From positions 37,738,669 to 37,802,668 of the forward strand of contig CM065695.1 in assembly GCA_017654935.2 (NCBI GenBank): a stretch of DNA of 64,000 bases, read 5' to 3'. The translations under genes and the position numbers were made by a program. The stretch comes from Phymorhynchus buccinoides (taxonomy: Eukaryota > Mollusca > Gastropoda > Neogastropoda > Raphitomidae). A model generated the notes under the pieces. The model ran no database searches. It was not told the DNA's origin and was given only the letters and a program-made list of their open reading frames with translations. Of the stretch, positions 1 to 13,200 are shown piece by piece; position 1 is the stretch's first letter; each line of letters starts with the position of its first letter.

Positions 1-155
1 AACCTCCCTTATAAGACTCCCTCCTACATAAGACCTACTTCTCTGAGACATTGCTCTTCTTTGTAAGTATTAAAATTACCTCCCTCATAAGACCCTCCCT
101 TATAAGACCTCATTTTGGATGATTTTTGAAGGTCTTATAAGGGAGGTTCCACTGT
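1..155 (+). mobile_element. pogo/Tigger-like MITE, cut by left window edge
   Basis: The text from base 1 to about 155 is the body and right end of a short element whose ends read CAGTGGAACCTCCCTTATAA and its complement. Full copies lie at 2122, 13297, 15240, 35790, 38965 and 41831. The left end is outside the window. Confidence 0.7.
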
Positions 156-599
156 ATCATTTAAATAATCAAACGCAGCTTCTGCATCACCATACGATAA
201 GGCCCACATGAAGTGCTGCACAAATGAGTTAGTTAGAATACATACAATTACCGGTAGTATGAACAAAACTAAATAAGTGAAACGTCAATATAAGGCTAAG
301 AACGAGCACGAAGATGTCAACTACTGGTGAATCTTACTCTGTCGACAATTGAGGATATATGTACAGATTCTGTACATGTACTGCTTTGTGATGCAATCTA
401 ATGCAGCATGAAATGAGAATCACAGCCGTGACAGATATAAGCCAGAAACATATAATGGACATAAAACAAAAGGGGTGAGCCTGACTTAGCCTCAAATCAC
501 AGGTCATCTTGAACACTCAAAGTACATGTCAAATTTCTTCTCTCTCTCTCTCTCTCTTTTATAAGGATACTTACAAGAGAGGTTTATAAAAACAGAAAA

Positions 600-1010
600 G
601 AAAACATCACAAACAAAATGTAAATCAAAATAATACAAACGATTGCTTTACCAAAACAAGACGGCATCAAAAACGATTGCTTTACCAAACAAAATGGCAA
701 CACAAACAAAATGTCAATCAAAATAATACAAACGATTGCTTTACCAAAACAAAACGGCATCACAAACAAAATGTTAATCAAATAATACAAACGATTGCTT
801 TACCAAAACAAAACAGCATCACAAACAAAATGTCAATCAAAATAATACAAACGATTGCTTTACCAAAACAAAATGGCAACACAAACAAAATGTCAATCAA
901 AATAATACAAACGATTGCTTTACCAAAACAAAACGGCAACACAAACAAAATGTCAATCAAAATAATACAAACGACTGCTTTACAAAAACAAAACGGCATC
1001 ACAAACAATC
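600..1010 (+). repeat. 60-bp minisatellite, about 6.5 units
   Basis: A 60-bp unit (core ACGATTGCTTTACCAAAACA) repeats about 6.5 times with few changes. The unit is a multiple of three, so open frames run through it on both strands; no coding role is claimed. It lies in the BYSL intron after exon 7. Confidence 0.9.
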
Positions 1011-1210
1011 CCTGTTAAAAGGAATAAGGCATAAAACCCTCACTTTCTAATTTCAATTCATATAGAGTACTAACAGGTCTGCGCATTGGTTGGCTATGCA
1101 CGTACACCCCACACCTGAAATCGTAGAGGTTGTTTGCGTCATTGCCTATGTTATTTTGAGGGGCACGCAACCCCCCTTTGTACTCTATTTTTACTCTTTT
1201 TTTTACTTAC

Positions 1211-1289
1211 CTGCATAAGATGAAAGTTAAGACGTTTGTACTCGGCAATATCGTCCCTGATGCGGGGCAGCAGAAACAATGTATAAAAC
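1211..1289 (-). CDS. BYSL: BYSL exon 7 (last exon in window)
   Basis: Acceptor CTCTTTCAG, donor GTAAGT, 79 nt, phase 2 in and phase 0 out. It encodes [18 protein letters not shown], then RLNFHLMQ. No following exon (ALKKALFKPGAWFKG in vertebrates) is visible between here and base 1. Confidence 0.92.
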
Positions 1290-1930
1290 CTGAAAGAGAA
1301 ACCGAACAAATAATCAACTAAATACTCTTTCCTTCTTTCTTAGTCCATCCAATTTCTTATATCATATGAGCCCAGATGCGTCATGCTGCCGTTATGCACC
1401 TAACTAAGAAATAGGCCCAGCATGTCTGTCTTCAGCTGGAAAAACTCTTAGTAACAAAATTATAAAACAAAGGCAGGAGAATGGACAGTAAGGCAGAAAG
1501 ATAGTAGATGACAGAAAGCAAAGGGAAAAGGCAGAGTCCAAGAAAAAGTTACAAGCACAGAACTTCCAGAAGGTGGGGGAACTATTTATACAAAGACCCC
1601 CTGGTATCCCCATGGAGGAATCAACCAAACGAATGTGCATAATCGACAACTAAGTACACATGTTCATACACACAAGCGCACATGCTCACTCTTTTGCATT
1701 CAGATACAAACAACCTCACTTACGAAATGTTCAGCACACATGCATAATTTTATACAGACAGTGGGCTACCACTAAAATAATATTTCTGCAGTTCTCCAAA
1801 GCATGTTAGAAAACCAAAACTGTTCTTATCTTGATTTGATTTGATTGATTTAATTTAAAGTCTGTTCACAACAATGGTGACAGTAGACTTAAAAAACATA
1901 CATAACAACATCATTAAAATGAGGGGGGAA

Positions 1931-1961
<31 letters not shown>

Positions 1962-4224
1962 ACGCCTATGTGTGTGAGTGTGCTTATCAACAACAATATA
2001 AAACCTAACGAACCAATTAAAACAAATGAACAGTCTCAGAATCTTATGTTCTTATCTTTTCACGCATTCAATCATCTCCATCTGAAAAATCAAAATGATA
2101 ACTTGAACATCAAGAAAAGTACAGTGGAACCCCCCTTATAAGACCTTCAAAAATCATCTAAAATAAGGTCTAAATGGGCGGGAGTTGTATAAGGGAGGTA
2201 ATTTAAATACTTATAAAGAAGGGCACTGTCTCATAGAAGTAGGTCTTAAGTGGGAGTGGAGTCATAATGGGGGGGGGGGGGGTGTCTTATAAGGGAGGTT
2301 CCACTGTATTAGCGATTTTCTGGGTATCATTTGTTTTTGTTGTCGCCCTTCAAGCTCCTCCGATATCAGAATGTGTCGGCTGTACGTAGCGGGTAGACCA
2401 GTGAAAACTGAAAACCGAACACATACGTACCTTACCCATTATGGCTAAATGGCCTGGGAACGCAGAAGAAGAAGTTGTCGCCCCAATACAACAAAATGCC
2501 AACACACTATGCACACACACCTTTGCGCTAAAGCTGCCGGCAGGTTGGAGGTGAAAATCCTGGTGACGGCATTCATGGCCGCTGCGCTCCACTGGTCCGG
2601 CCGCGTGACGTACAGACACTGCGGCAGAACAAAAACAAATGTGATGGCAAGCCACTTAATTGTACTCCCAGTTCATCAGATATTCAACAACCGTTTTTTT
2701 TTCTTTTTCGGTCGCATGGCTTTTTGGGGTCAATGTCTCCCCCATCCCTTCACTTTCCTTTGTAATGAACAAACTCTCTCTTTCCCCTCACTCCCTCCAT
2801 CTCTCTCTCCTTCCTTTATTCCAACTCTCCCTCCCTCCCTCTCTCTCTTCCCCTTCTCCTCTCTTCTGAGTCTCTCTCTCTCCTACATATTCGACTAGTT
2901 AAATGAGCTTACTCATTCATCTCCTCCCCCCCCCCCCCACCCCCCCCCATCACATATACATACTTGAGTGCAGTAGTATTACTGAACTATTGCTCACTGA
3001 TTCTTTTCTTTGTTATGTTGTTTTTCATTTTAATACTTCATGTAGAATTCATCAAACTGGTTCTCATAACATGTGGTTCTGGCTGGCTGGGGGGTTGTTG
3101 TGCAATATGCTAGCATGGGAATTTGTGTGGATTGCGATGTTGTCATTCACGAATGGATATTTCCATGTAATACTGTGATGGATTCAACTTTAGTTAAATG
3201 CTTCCATCAACGACTTTATCGATTGCTGGATAATGTGTATACTCAATGGTTTCCTTTTCCACTGTCATCTGCCCACTCCTTCATCCTCTACCACCCCCTC
3301 ACTACATCCTGTTGCATTTTTTGTGTGTGTTAAAGGGGCACCCTGACGGATGAGTTTTTGTAAGAAACACGTCCAGATCACCAAGAAAACACCCTTTACA
3401 GAGATTGTAACACTCACTTTGCTCTGGTTTCCCAGAAATCAAGCCGTCAAATCGGCGATTCCTCCTTGGCAGAGGTGCTGGTCAAATTATTTCACCCAAA
3501 GAGAAGGCGTTTGCCGTCTCTTTTCTAATGGCCGCCTGCGTTTAGACCAAATCGTCTGCACGAACTTTTCGCAATACAAACCTTTTTATTTTATTTATTT
3601 TATAGTTTATCTAAAGGAGTTTCGCTCCCAACAAAAGAAATAGCTCCATTTTTATTTTTACTGCACTACAAAAAAAGAAAACGCTTCAACCACAACGAGT
3701 GACCTCCACCCACCCCATCCAAAATGGCTTCTCTCTCCCGCATCTCCGCCATGGAAGAATCGCTGTTTTGACAGTTTAATTTATAAGAAACCAGAGCAAA
3801 GTGAGTCTTCCGATCCTTGAAAAGGCTGTCTTTCTGGTGATCTCGACGTGCTTCTTGCAAAAACTCATCCGTCAGGATCCACCTTTAACTATTCTAGCGC
3901 CATGTATTTTTGACGTTCTTGGTTGTCCATCGCATCTCAACCAACAAGAATGTTGGTGACTATTTTTTGGGTACGTGCACATGCGGTGCTTTAACGGAAG
4001 AAATCACTGACATAAGCTCTGAAAATAGACAAACACATGGCAGGCCACTTGGCAGTGAATGTCTTTGCATTTGGTGGGAGTGAAGAATGATGTACTGGGC
4101 GCATGCATTCGCCCATGGCGCTAGAAGAGTTAAGGTCCATGGCTTACATACAATAGCCCTATCCTACAACCAAGTAAGAAAGTTTGGACGAGTGATGTCC
4201 CTTGCATGCCCGGGTGAGTTCCGG

Positions 4225-4266
<42 letters not shown>

Positions 4267-7200
4267 GCACACACACACACTATGACAGTAAAGAGAAAGA
4301 GGAGCCGCTGTAGCTCAGTTGGTAAGTCCGAGTCGCTAGCTCGTAATCCGTCATGGTTTGCGAGTTTTCCGTGGGTAGTTTGTGCACTTTAACAAGTACT
4401 TTGCCGGAAATCACCTGCGACACACCAGAGCAGGGGCAGATAACGCTAATTGATCGAGTTTCGGGAAAGGGCTATAGACATTCTCTCCCTTTCAACTCAC
4501 GGCTTCCCACTGTTCACTTTGGGGCAGTATTTTGAGGGTCTTGGGCAGCTTGCCGCTGCGGTACGACTTGAGGATCTCCCCGACCGTGGTGAAGACGCGA
4601 ACTATTTCAGGGTGCAGGTCGTCCAACCGGGGACCTCCTGTTTCTGAACACAGCAAACATTTCGCACATTAACCCTTTCACCTCAAGCCATTTTTGTTTC
4701 AAAGATACTCTATCAGTATCACATACACATGGATGCAACTGGAAAAAATCCAAAAACAGGCAAGGCAGGGGTCCAGGGGCCGCTTAGTCCCCTGGCGTGA
4801 CCCCTGGGGGTGACGGGGGCAACCCCCCCCCCCCCCCCCCAAAGCTAAAGAAAAAGCAAAATAATACTCAATTTGAAGCTTATTCCAGGCTTGTAAAGTG
4901 AGAATTCAACACTTTTCCCCCCTTGAACTTTGAATCAAATTTTTTTTTCAGGTCAAAATTTTCGAAAAACAGGTGCCGCCTTGTATCCGAGGCAAGGTTG
5001 CATCAATGCAGTAAACCTATGTAAAGAAAAGATGAAACCCGACATACTGGGTCATCCTTTTCCACATGCACATAACATGGCCTTTTTTTTTATAAATTAT
5101 AACATCCCCAAATCATGACCATTAGATAACTGACCCTTGTGTAATGCCTTTATATACTAATAATGATATAAACGTACAAGAATTGGAGAAGAAAAAACAA
5201 ACACACCATTAAGCTTTCCTCTTATATATATAGTTAGCTTTAATAAAACTTTTGTTGTGTCCAATGTATGTGTTCGTGAACCTAAGAGAGAAACTCAATT
5301 ACTTTAATTTTAACTTTACGATTTGTACTAATAATGATATATATATATATATGTGTGCTTTGAAGAAGATGCTAAAGGCAACATTGACCAAAAATCATCA
5401 CCAAGTGAATCCCCTACCCCACCCCATCTTGTCGAACCCAATTTTTTGCTTTAAACTTCAGGACTTTGGTATTGCAGTACCCCCAGGGTCATCTCACTAT
5501 ATTTATAATGAAAAATGTCTCACATCCAGGTCAGAGGGCGTTAAACGGACTTTTACTCTAACCAAACTGAGGATATGGGAGGGGGGGGTCTTCCGTACAA
5601 ATAGTTCCCCCACCTTCTGGAAGTTCTGTACTTGTAACTTCCTCTAATCTGTCTCTCCCTTTGACTCTGCCTTTTTCCTTGCTTTGTGTCATCTACTATC
5701 TTTCTGACTTTTGGCCCATTCTCCTGCCTTTTTCCTCGCTTTGTGTCATCTACTATCTTTCTGATTTTTGGCCCATTCTCCTGCCTTTTTCCTCGCTTTG
5801 TGTCATCTACTATCTTTCTGACTTTTGGCCCATTCTCCTGCCTTTTTCCTCGCTTTGTGTCATCTACTATCTTCCTGACTTTTGGCCCATTCTCCTGCCT
5901 TTTTCCTTGCTTTGTGTCATCTACTATCTTTCTGACTTTTGGCCCATTCTCCTGCCTTTTTCCTCGCTTTGTGTCATCTACTATCTTTCTGATTTTTGGC
6001 CCATTCTCCTGCCTTTTTCCTCGCTTTGTGTCATCTACTATCTTTCTGACTTTTGGCCCATTCTCCTGCCTTTTTCCTCGCTTTGTGTCATCTACTATCT
6101 TTCTGACTTTTGGCCCATTCTCCTGCCTTTTTCCTCGCTTTGTGTCATCTACTATCTTTCTGACTTTTGGCCCATTCTCCTGCCTTTTTCCTCGCTTTGT
6201 GTCATCTACTATCTTTCTGACTTTTGGCCCATTCTCCTGCCTTTTTCCTCGCTTTGTGTCATCTACTATCTTTCTGACTTTTGGCCCATTCTCCTGCCTT
6301 TTTCCTCGCTTTGTGTCATCTACTATCTTTCTGACTTTGGGCCCATTCTCCTGCCTTTTTCCTCGCTTTGTGTCATCTACTATCTTTCTGACTTTTGGCC
6401 CATTCTCCTGCCTTTTTCCTTGCTTTGTGTCATCTACTATCTTTCTGACTTTTGGCCCATTCTCCTGCCTTTTTCCTTGCTTTGTGTCATCTACTATCTT
6501 TCTGACTTTTGGCCCATTCTCCTGCCTTTTTCCTTGCTTTGTGTCATCTACTATCTTTCTGACTTTTGGCCCATTCTCCTGCCTTTTTCCTCGCTTTGTG
6601 TCATCTACTATCTTTCTGACTTTGGGCCCATTCTCCTGCCTTTTTCCTCGCTTTGTGTCATCTACTATCTTTCTGACTTTTGGCCCATTCTCCTGCCTTT
6701 TTCCTTGCTTTGTGTCATCTACTATCTTTCTGACTTTTGGCCCATTCTCCTGCCTTTTTCCTTGCTTTGTGTCATCTACTATCTTTCTGACTTTGGGCCC
6801 ATTCTCCTGCCTTTTTCCTCGCTTTGTGTCATCTACTATCTTTCTGACTTTTGGCCCATTCTCCTGCCTTTTTCCTTGCTTTGTGTCATCTACTATCTTT
6901 CTGACTTTTGGCCCATTCTCCTGCCTTTTTCCTTGCTTTGTGTCATCTACTATCTTTCTGACTTTTGGCCCATTCTCCTGCCTTTTTCCTTGCTTTGTGT
7001 CATCTACTATCTTTCTGACTTTTGGCCCATTCTCCTGCCTTTTTCCTCGCTTTGTGTCATCTACTATCTTTCTGACTTTTGGCCCATTCTCCTGCCTTTT
7101 TTTCCAAAAAAACCTTCCATATAGTTTTCTCCTTGTTTGAGCTCCTCCGAAATCAGACTGTGTCGGCTGAATGCAGTGAGGACACCAGTGAAAACTGGAA

Positions 7201-10200
7201 AACGGACACATACTTATCCATTGTGGCCTTATGGCCTGGGAATGCAGAAGAAGAAGAACCCCTTAACTGCCTGCCCCGTGTCTACTACAGGGTGTGTTAT
7301 GTTATTGATAGATGTCATAACTTTTGATGTCACAGCCATGGAATGATGGTTTTTGGTTTAGACAAGTCAGGAAAGATATTATATCTCTAGACCATTTTCT
7401 CAATTGAGTCTAAGAGATCTCTTCTAAATTTCATAATAAGAAAATCAATAATTTCTTATCACAAGCATGCACACAGCCACAACACGCACGCATATATAAT
7501 ATTTTCAACAAAAGTATTATGATAATATAAGAAAAGAAAACTTTATGTGAGCGATTAGTATTTATGTTTCATTTTTCAGTCTGTTTGTGTATTATGTTTT
7601 ATGCAAATTGCATGAATAAAATGTTCAATTAAAAAATTTATGTTTTCTTCTGGCAGTGAAGGGGTAAGTAAATAGCTCCCTGAACTGACCAGACATGGCG
7701 GTGTTGACCTCAGTTCTCCTCTCGGTCAGTTTGTCCTCGATGATGTCGGCCAACGTCCGGTGACCCTGCCTGGACATGAAAGTCTCAAAGGCCCTCTCCT
7801 CTTCGGGGTCCACCTCCTGTGAAAAGGCAAGGAGATAATAATAATAATTATTTTTTCTGCTTAGAGCTCCTCCGAAATCGGAATGTGTCGGTTGTACGCA
7901 GCCGGGAGACCAGTGGAAACTGAAAACCGGACACATACGGACATTACTCATTATGGCCATAGAACGCAGAAGAAGAAGAAGAAGAAAAAGAAATAATAAT
8001 AATAATAACTAACATTTATAGAGCGCCCTTTCTCTCTTGAGCTCACGGCGCTTCACAATTATTTAAATAAATAAATACATAGATCAAAAATATATAAATA
8101 AGCTACTACAATATTAACTATCACAAACATGCACACAGCCACAACATGCACGCATACGCACACCCATGCGCGCACACACCCCCACACACAATGTGGGGAA
8201 CATAGTTTTAAAGCAAGAAACAGGACAAGGAAGAAATTAGAGGTATTGCTGGAAGAGCTGAGTTTTAAGAGCGGTTTTGAAAGATTTGAAAGATTTAGCA
8301 GAACGAAGTTCATATGGTAGGAATGAGAATGGTAATCATCATTATCAAAACCACCATCATCAAAATCATCATGTTTTTAATTACACGTATCATCATCTTG
8401 ACTGTCATCGATATTCACCATAAATGGGTGAGATCTTGAAATGACACGTTTCAACATTCTCTGAATCTTCCCAGTCCTGAAGTGGTGACCACATTTAAAA
8501 TAATGTCCAATGTGTGTGTGTGTGTGTCAGGATAGGTTAGGGATAGTGTTATAATTGCATATCTATCATCTTGTTTTAATCTGTCATCAATGTTGGCAGA
8601 AAAGCTTGATTTTATAAGACCGTGGATCCGGATGACAAGATAGCCAATCCTGGAAACCCCGGAACTACTTCACCCATGATTATGATAATGATATGCTGTG
8701 ACCTTTTTAACCCATAAACATTTCTGCTTTCTCATTGTCTGGGCCTTGTTAACAAAACATCCAAGAAGGAGGAAGAGGAAGGGAAGGAGGATGAGAAAGA
8801 GGATGAAAGGAGGAAGAAAAGAAGGAGAAAAAGGAGGAAGAAGAGGGTGAGGAGGAGGAGGAGGAGGAGGAGGAGGAGGAGGAGGAGGAGGAGGAGGAGG
8901 AGGAGGAGGAGGCGGCGAAAAAGTAAAAGACGATTTTTAGCATGTAGCTGATTCATGTACCATAACCAGGAACTTTGTGTGCTTTACAACAACCAAGAAA
9001 TGATTCTTTTAAACATTTAACAAACAAAACTACAGCATTTCATTTGTGGCAAGTGCCTATGCACAAGTCTGTATATTTAACCCTTTCCCTGCCTGGCCTG
9101 TGTCTACTATGGAGTGTGTGATGTCATTGATGATGTCACAACTTTTGATGTCATAGCCCTGGAATGATGGGGTTTTTTTTTTATTCAGGAAAGATACAGA
9201 GTATGTACGAGTCTATGCGTTCGCTGGGTGAGTGTGTACCTCCCCTTAAAATCGTAGAGATTGTAAAGAAACCGTGTCACAATTGCGTCATTTAATACAA
9301 TGACGTTTAGTTCTTCCAGATTCAACTTTTTAAACGAAAGAAACCAACTTTCATGGAATTGGAAGGTAAATTCTAAATCTACTCACTTTACGTTAAGGTT
9401 TCCTTCCTCACTTGGTGTGGGGTGAAAGTTGCTATGGGTTACATATAAGTGTATATAGATATAACAAAAAAAGCAACACCCGTATGAAGGATGCGCACTG
9501 ACCCATACCGGTACGCCATGACCAATATGTTAGTCTTCAGAAATCTGTTTGCTTCTAGAAAACGGTTTCAGTTACAAAGCAGAGTGTTGATACAGTAGAA
9601 GCAGAAACATTTTAACAGACGGTGATCTAAATCTTTTCCAATATCGAACTGGAGATCCACAAATTGACGTCATATTACGATAATGCCTTAAGGGGTACGC
9701 AACCCCCCATTTCTAGACCTTTTTTTTTTATAGGATTGAGACTAACCTGTCTCTTTTTTATGTCATAATAATAAAGAAAATAATGTGTCAAATTTTCTCC
9801 GGCAGTGAAGTGGCTAACAGTGTCTGTGAGTGTGAGTACACGCGAGTGTTTTTGTGTATGTGAGTGTGCGCGCGTGTGTATGTGTGTGTGTGTGCGCGTG
9901 TTTGTACAAGTGTATGTTTGAGTAAGTTTGTGGGCGTTTCAGTGAGAATGTGTTTTTCTGTGTGTTTAATGAAATGTGTGTGGGGATGTGTGTGTATGTC
10001 TGTGTGCAAGAACGCGTTCACTCTCGTGCGTGTGTGTCTGTTGTGCGTGTGTGGGTTTTTTTCCAATGCTGATTGTAAAGCGCTTTGTGCTCGATAAAAA
10101 GCGTTATATAAATATCCGTTTATTATCATTATTATTATAACAATTGAAATAGTCAAAATGATATTGAAGAACATAAAAAAAATGTATTCAAACAAACAAA

Positions 10201-13200
10201 AAAAGGTTAAATGAAAATTTGTAACATCTTTAAAAGATATACAAACTGAAAAGAATTTTAAAATAAAAAAAGTCTTACCAGCGGTCCCAGCATTCCCTCT
10301 CCTAACGAGGCTCGGTGGTCATCGTCAGTTACCTCCCCATCATCGTCAGTTACCTCCTCCTCATCATCATCAACATCAAAGTCTTTCAAACTGAACACGA
10401 TCTTGCCGCCCTTTTTCCCAAGCCCTTGTCTGCAACAGAAAAGACACTTCTTCAAGCTCATCATTCCAATGAATTCCGAGCAAACTTCCTAACAGTAGAA
10501 AGCCAGTAAAGAATGACTTCCCGTTACACTCGTATAAGAAAACTTCAAGTCTAAAACTTGATTGCTGCAATACATACTTATAAAAATAAATCTCTCACTT
10601 TATCACTCTTTCGGCTTCTTGCTGAGTGCTTTTTGTACTCCCAGTTCTTATAAGGTTAGTCTTTCAATGGGCCAATGATAAAATGAGAGCAAGACAAAAC
10701 TGAACTGGGAGTGTGTTTACATTATGATCTACCAGTAGTGTGCAAAAATCTTCTTCGTCTGCATTCCCAGGCTATATGGCCATAATGAGTAAGGTAGGTA
10801 TGTGTCCGATTGTGACTGAACTGGTGTTTGCCTTCTTGTTATTCCTACTATATCCTAGGCTAAGATTCCTGACAACCTCTGCCACACCCTTTACATTATG
10901 ATCTACTAGTAGTGTGCACAAATCTTCTTCTGCATTCCCAGGCTATATGGCCATAATGGGTAAGGTACTGGTAGGTATGTGTCCGATTGTGACTGAACTG
11001 GGAGTATAAGGTGTTTGCAGACCTGCCTACTTGGAATTTTCCCAATCAGTAGCCCAGCCATCAATTTTCAGTAGCATGGCAAATTTTCCCGTAGCATCCA
11101 CAAACAACGGCAATCGATTTGTTCTCTTCCTGAGCCGAAACGCACTGCTTAATATGTTTCGCCGATTGAACATGTTGACGGCAATCGTCTCTACCGCCAT
11201 GATTCACAGAGAAGTCTGCATGGCAGAGGTTGCACTGCAGCGAGCATGGTTCGCACCGAGTCAACTTCTGACGATGCAAGGCCACTCCTCCGTGTAAGCT
11301 ATTTTAAAAACTTGTGCGGCAGGCCGATGTTTTTTCTTAGAACAAGATGGTGTGCCAGATGATTTTCGTTTTCTGGTTTGGGTTCGTTTTTCTTTGTTTG
11401 AAACATCTCCCGAATCGCTACTGCTGCTGGAGTCCGCCATTTTTTTCCAGAGAAAGTAATATTATAAGAACGCATGCGCAGTCACTTTAATAAAAACCGT
11501 AGTGACTAGGTTATCGCGCGTGACACGGCGTCTGCTCTTAGAAACCGACAAAACCGGGAACGGCATAAGCAAAAATAAAATGCGGCGGCAATTTGTTTTT
11601 TCCGTAGCAACGTTAAGGTAGCCGTAGCTCCGTAGCAAACCTTTATTTTTCGAAGATGCTACGGACAAATCGTAGCAGTAGGCAGGTCTGTGTTTGCCTT
11701 CTTGTTATTCCTACTATCCTAGGCTAAGATTCTTGGCAACCTCTGCCACCCCCTTTACATTTTGATCTACCAGTAGTGTGCACAAATCTTCTTCTTCTGC
11801 ATTCCCAGGCTATATGGCCATAATGGGTAAGGTATTTATGTGCCCGGTTTTCAGTTTTCAATGGTCTCCCCGCTGCATTCATCCGATTTCGGAGGAGCTC
11901 AAAGGAGAAAATTATTTGGAAGATTATTTTTGGACAAAGATACGAGGGTGGGCCAATAAGTCAGAAGGATAGTAGATGATAGAGAGCAAATGGAAAAGGC
12001 AGAGTCAAAAGAGGTGGACAGATTAGAGGAAGTTACAAGCACAGAACTTCCAGAAGGAGTGGAACTATTTTTTCAATAAGATCCCCCGGTATCCCCACGG
12101 GGCTGCTGTACGCAGCGGGGAGACCAATGAAAACTGAAAACCAGACACATCTGTACCTTACCCATTATGGCCTGGGAACGCACAAGAAGAAGAAGAAGAA
12201 GAAATCCCCACGGGAAGATATGGCCTTTCATAATCTCCCCAAATCATGACCAGGTAAAGGTAAAGATGTGCCACCCGCCCCTGCATTTCTCGGTTATTTT
12301 CCGTTTTTGCCTTTCTTACCAAACATAAAGCTGTATTTTTATTAACCTTTTTAGCTAATAACCTTTTTGGAATACTAACCCAATCCCTAACCCTACCCCT
12401 AAGGGCCCCCCCCCCCCCCCCCTTATAAGACGGGAAAACGCAATGAACCACGACTGTGACAAATGGCGCAGTGTACTGCAATACATAGGGGGGTCCTATT
12501 AGATAATGGCCTAGGGTTAGGGATAGTATTCCAAAAAGGTCATAGCTAAAAAGGTTCATCAAATACAGCTTTATGTTTGGTAGCTAAGAAAGGCAAAAAC
12601 GGGAAAATGGAATTAATCGAGAAATGCAGGGGGGGGTGGCACATCTTGACCTTTACCCATGACCATTAGATTACTGGATAACAGACCCTGGTGTACTATG
12701 ATGTACGTGCGTCTTAACTTTTCTGGCACCACGGGTGAATACACTCACCCACTACATCACTCTACACTCCCATCCAATGCACAGACAGTCACTGCCAAGC
12801 ACCCTGCCATGTGTTTGTCTATTTGTAGAGCTATGTCATTGATTTTTTCCGTTAAAGCAATGCAAGCGCAATCGAAAAAATAGTCACTCCCCTCTTGTCA
12901 GCTGAAATGGAACGGACAACCCAGAACGTCAATAAATACATGGCGCTAGAAGAGGGAAAGATGGTGGTACCAAAAGGATTTAGCCTCAGAGTCTACAAAA
13001 TTCACAGTAATTTGCTTGCCAAAGGCAACAAACTGTTCGGAGTACCTGCTGGGTGGGGGAGGCATGGGGGGGCAGACGCCATTTTCCTCCTCCAGCTCCA
13101 TCTGCTGTTCGCGCGCCTGCGAGATGATCTTCCTCGACAGCTTGCTGTCCACAAACTGAAAAAACACACCAAAAACTCTATAAGTAAAAATTACACGACA

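Noticed and set aside
4303..4380. Functional tRNA gene
   Set aside because: The A box is good but the B box is degenerate and the acceptor stem does not pair. It is better explained as a SINE head.
5553..7211. Open frames of about 490-550 codons on both strands with a 19-residue repeat
   Set aside because: They come from a 57-bp satellite whose length is divisible by three. The same sequence is open on three frames, lies in a BYSL intron and derives from a retroposon, so it is not a repeat protein gene.
11061..11285. Zinc-finger host gene
   Set aside because: The finger lies inside a TIR element with target duplications and has a decayed relative in another copy of that element. It is a transposon remnant.
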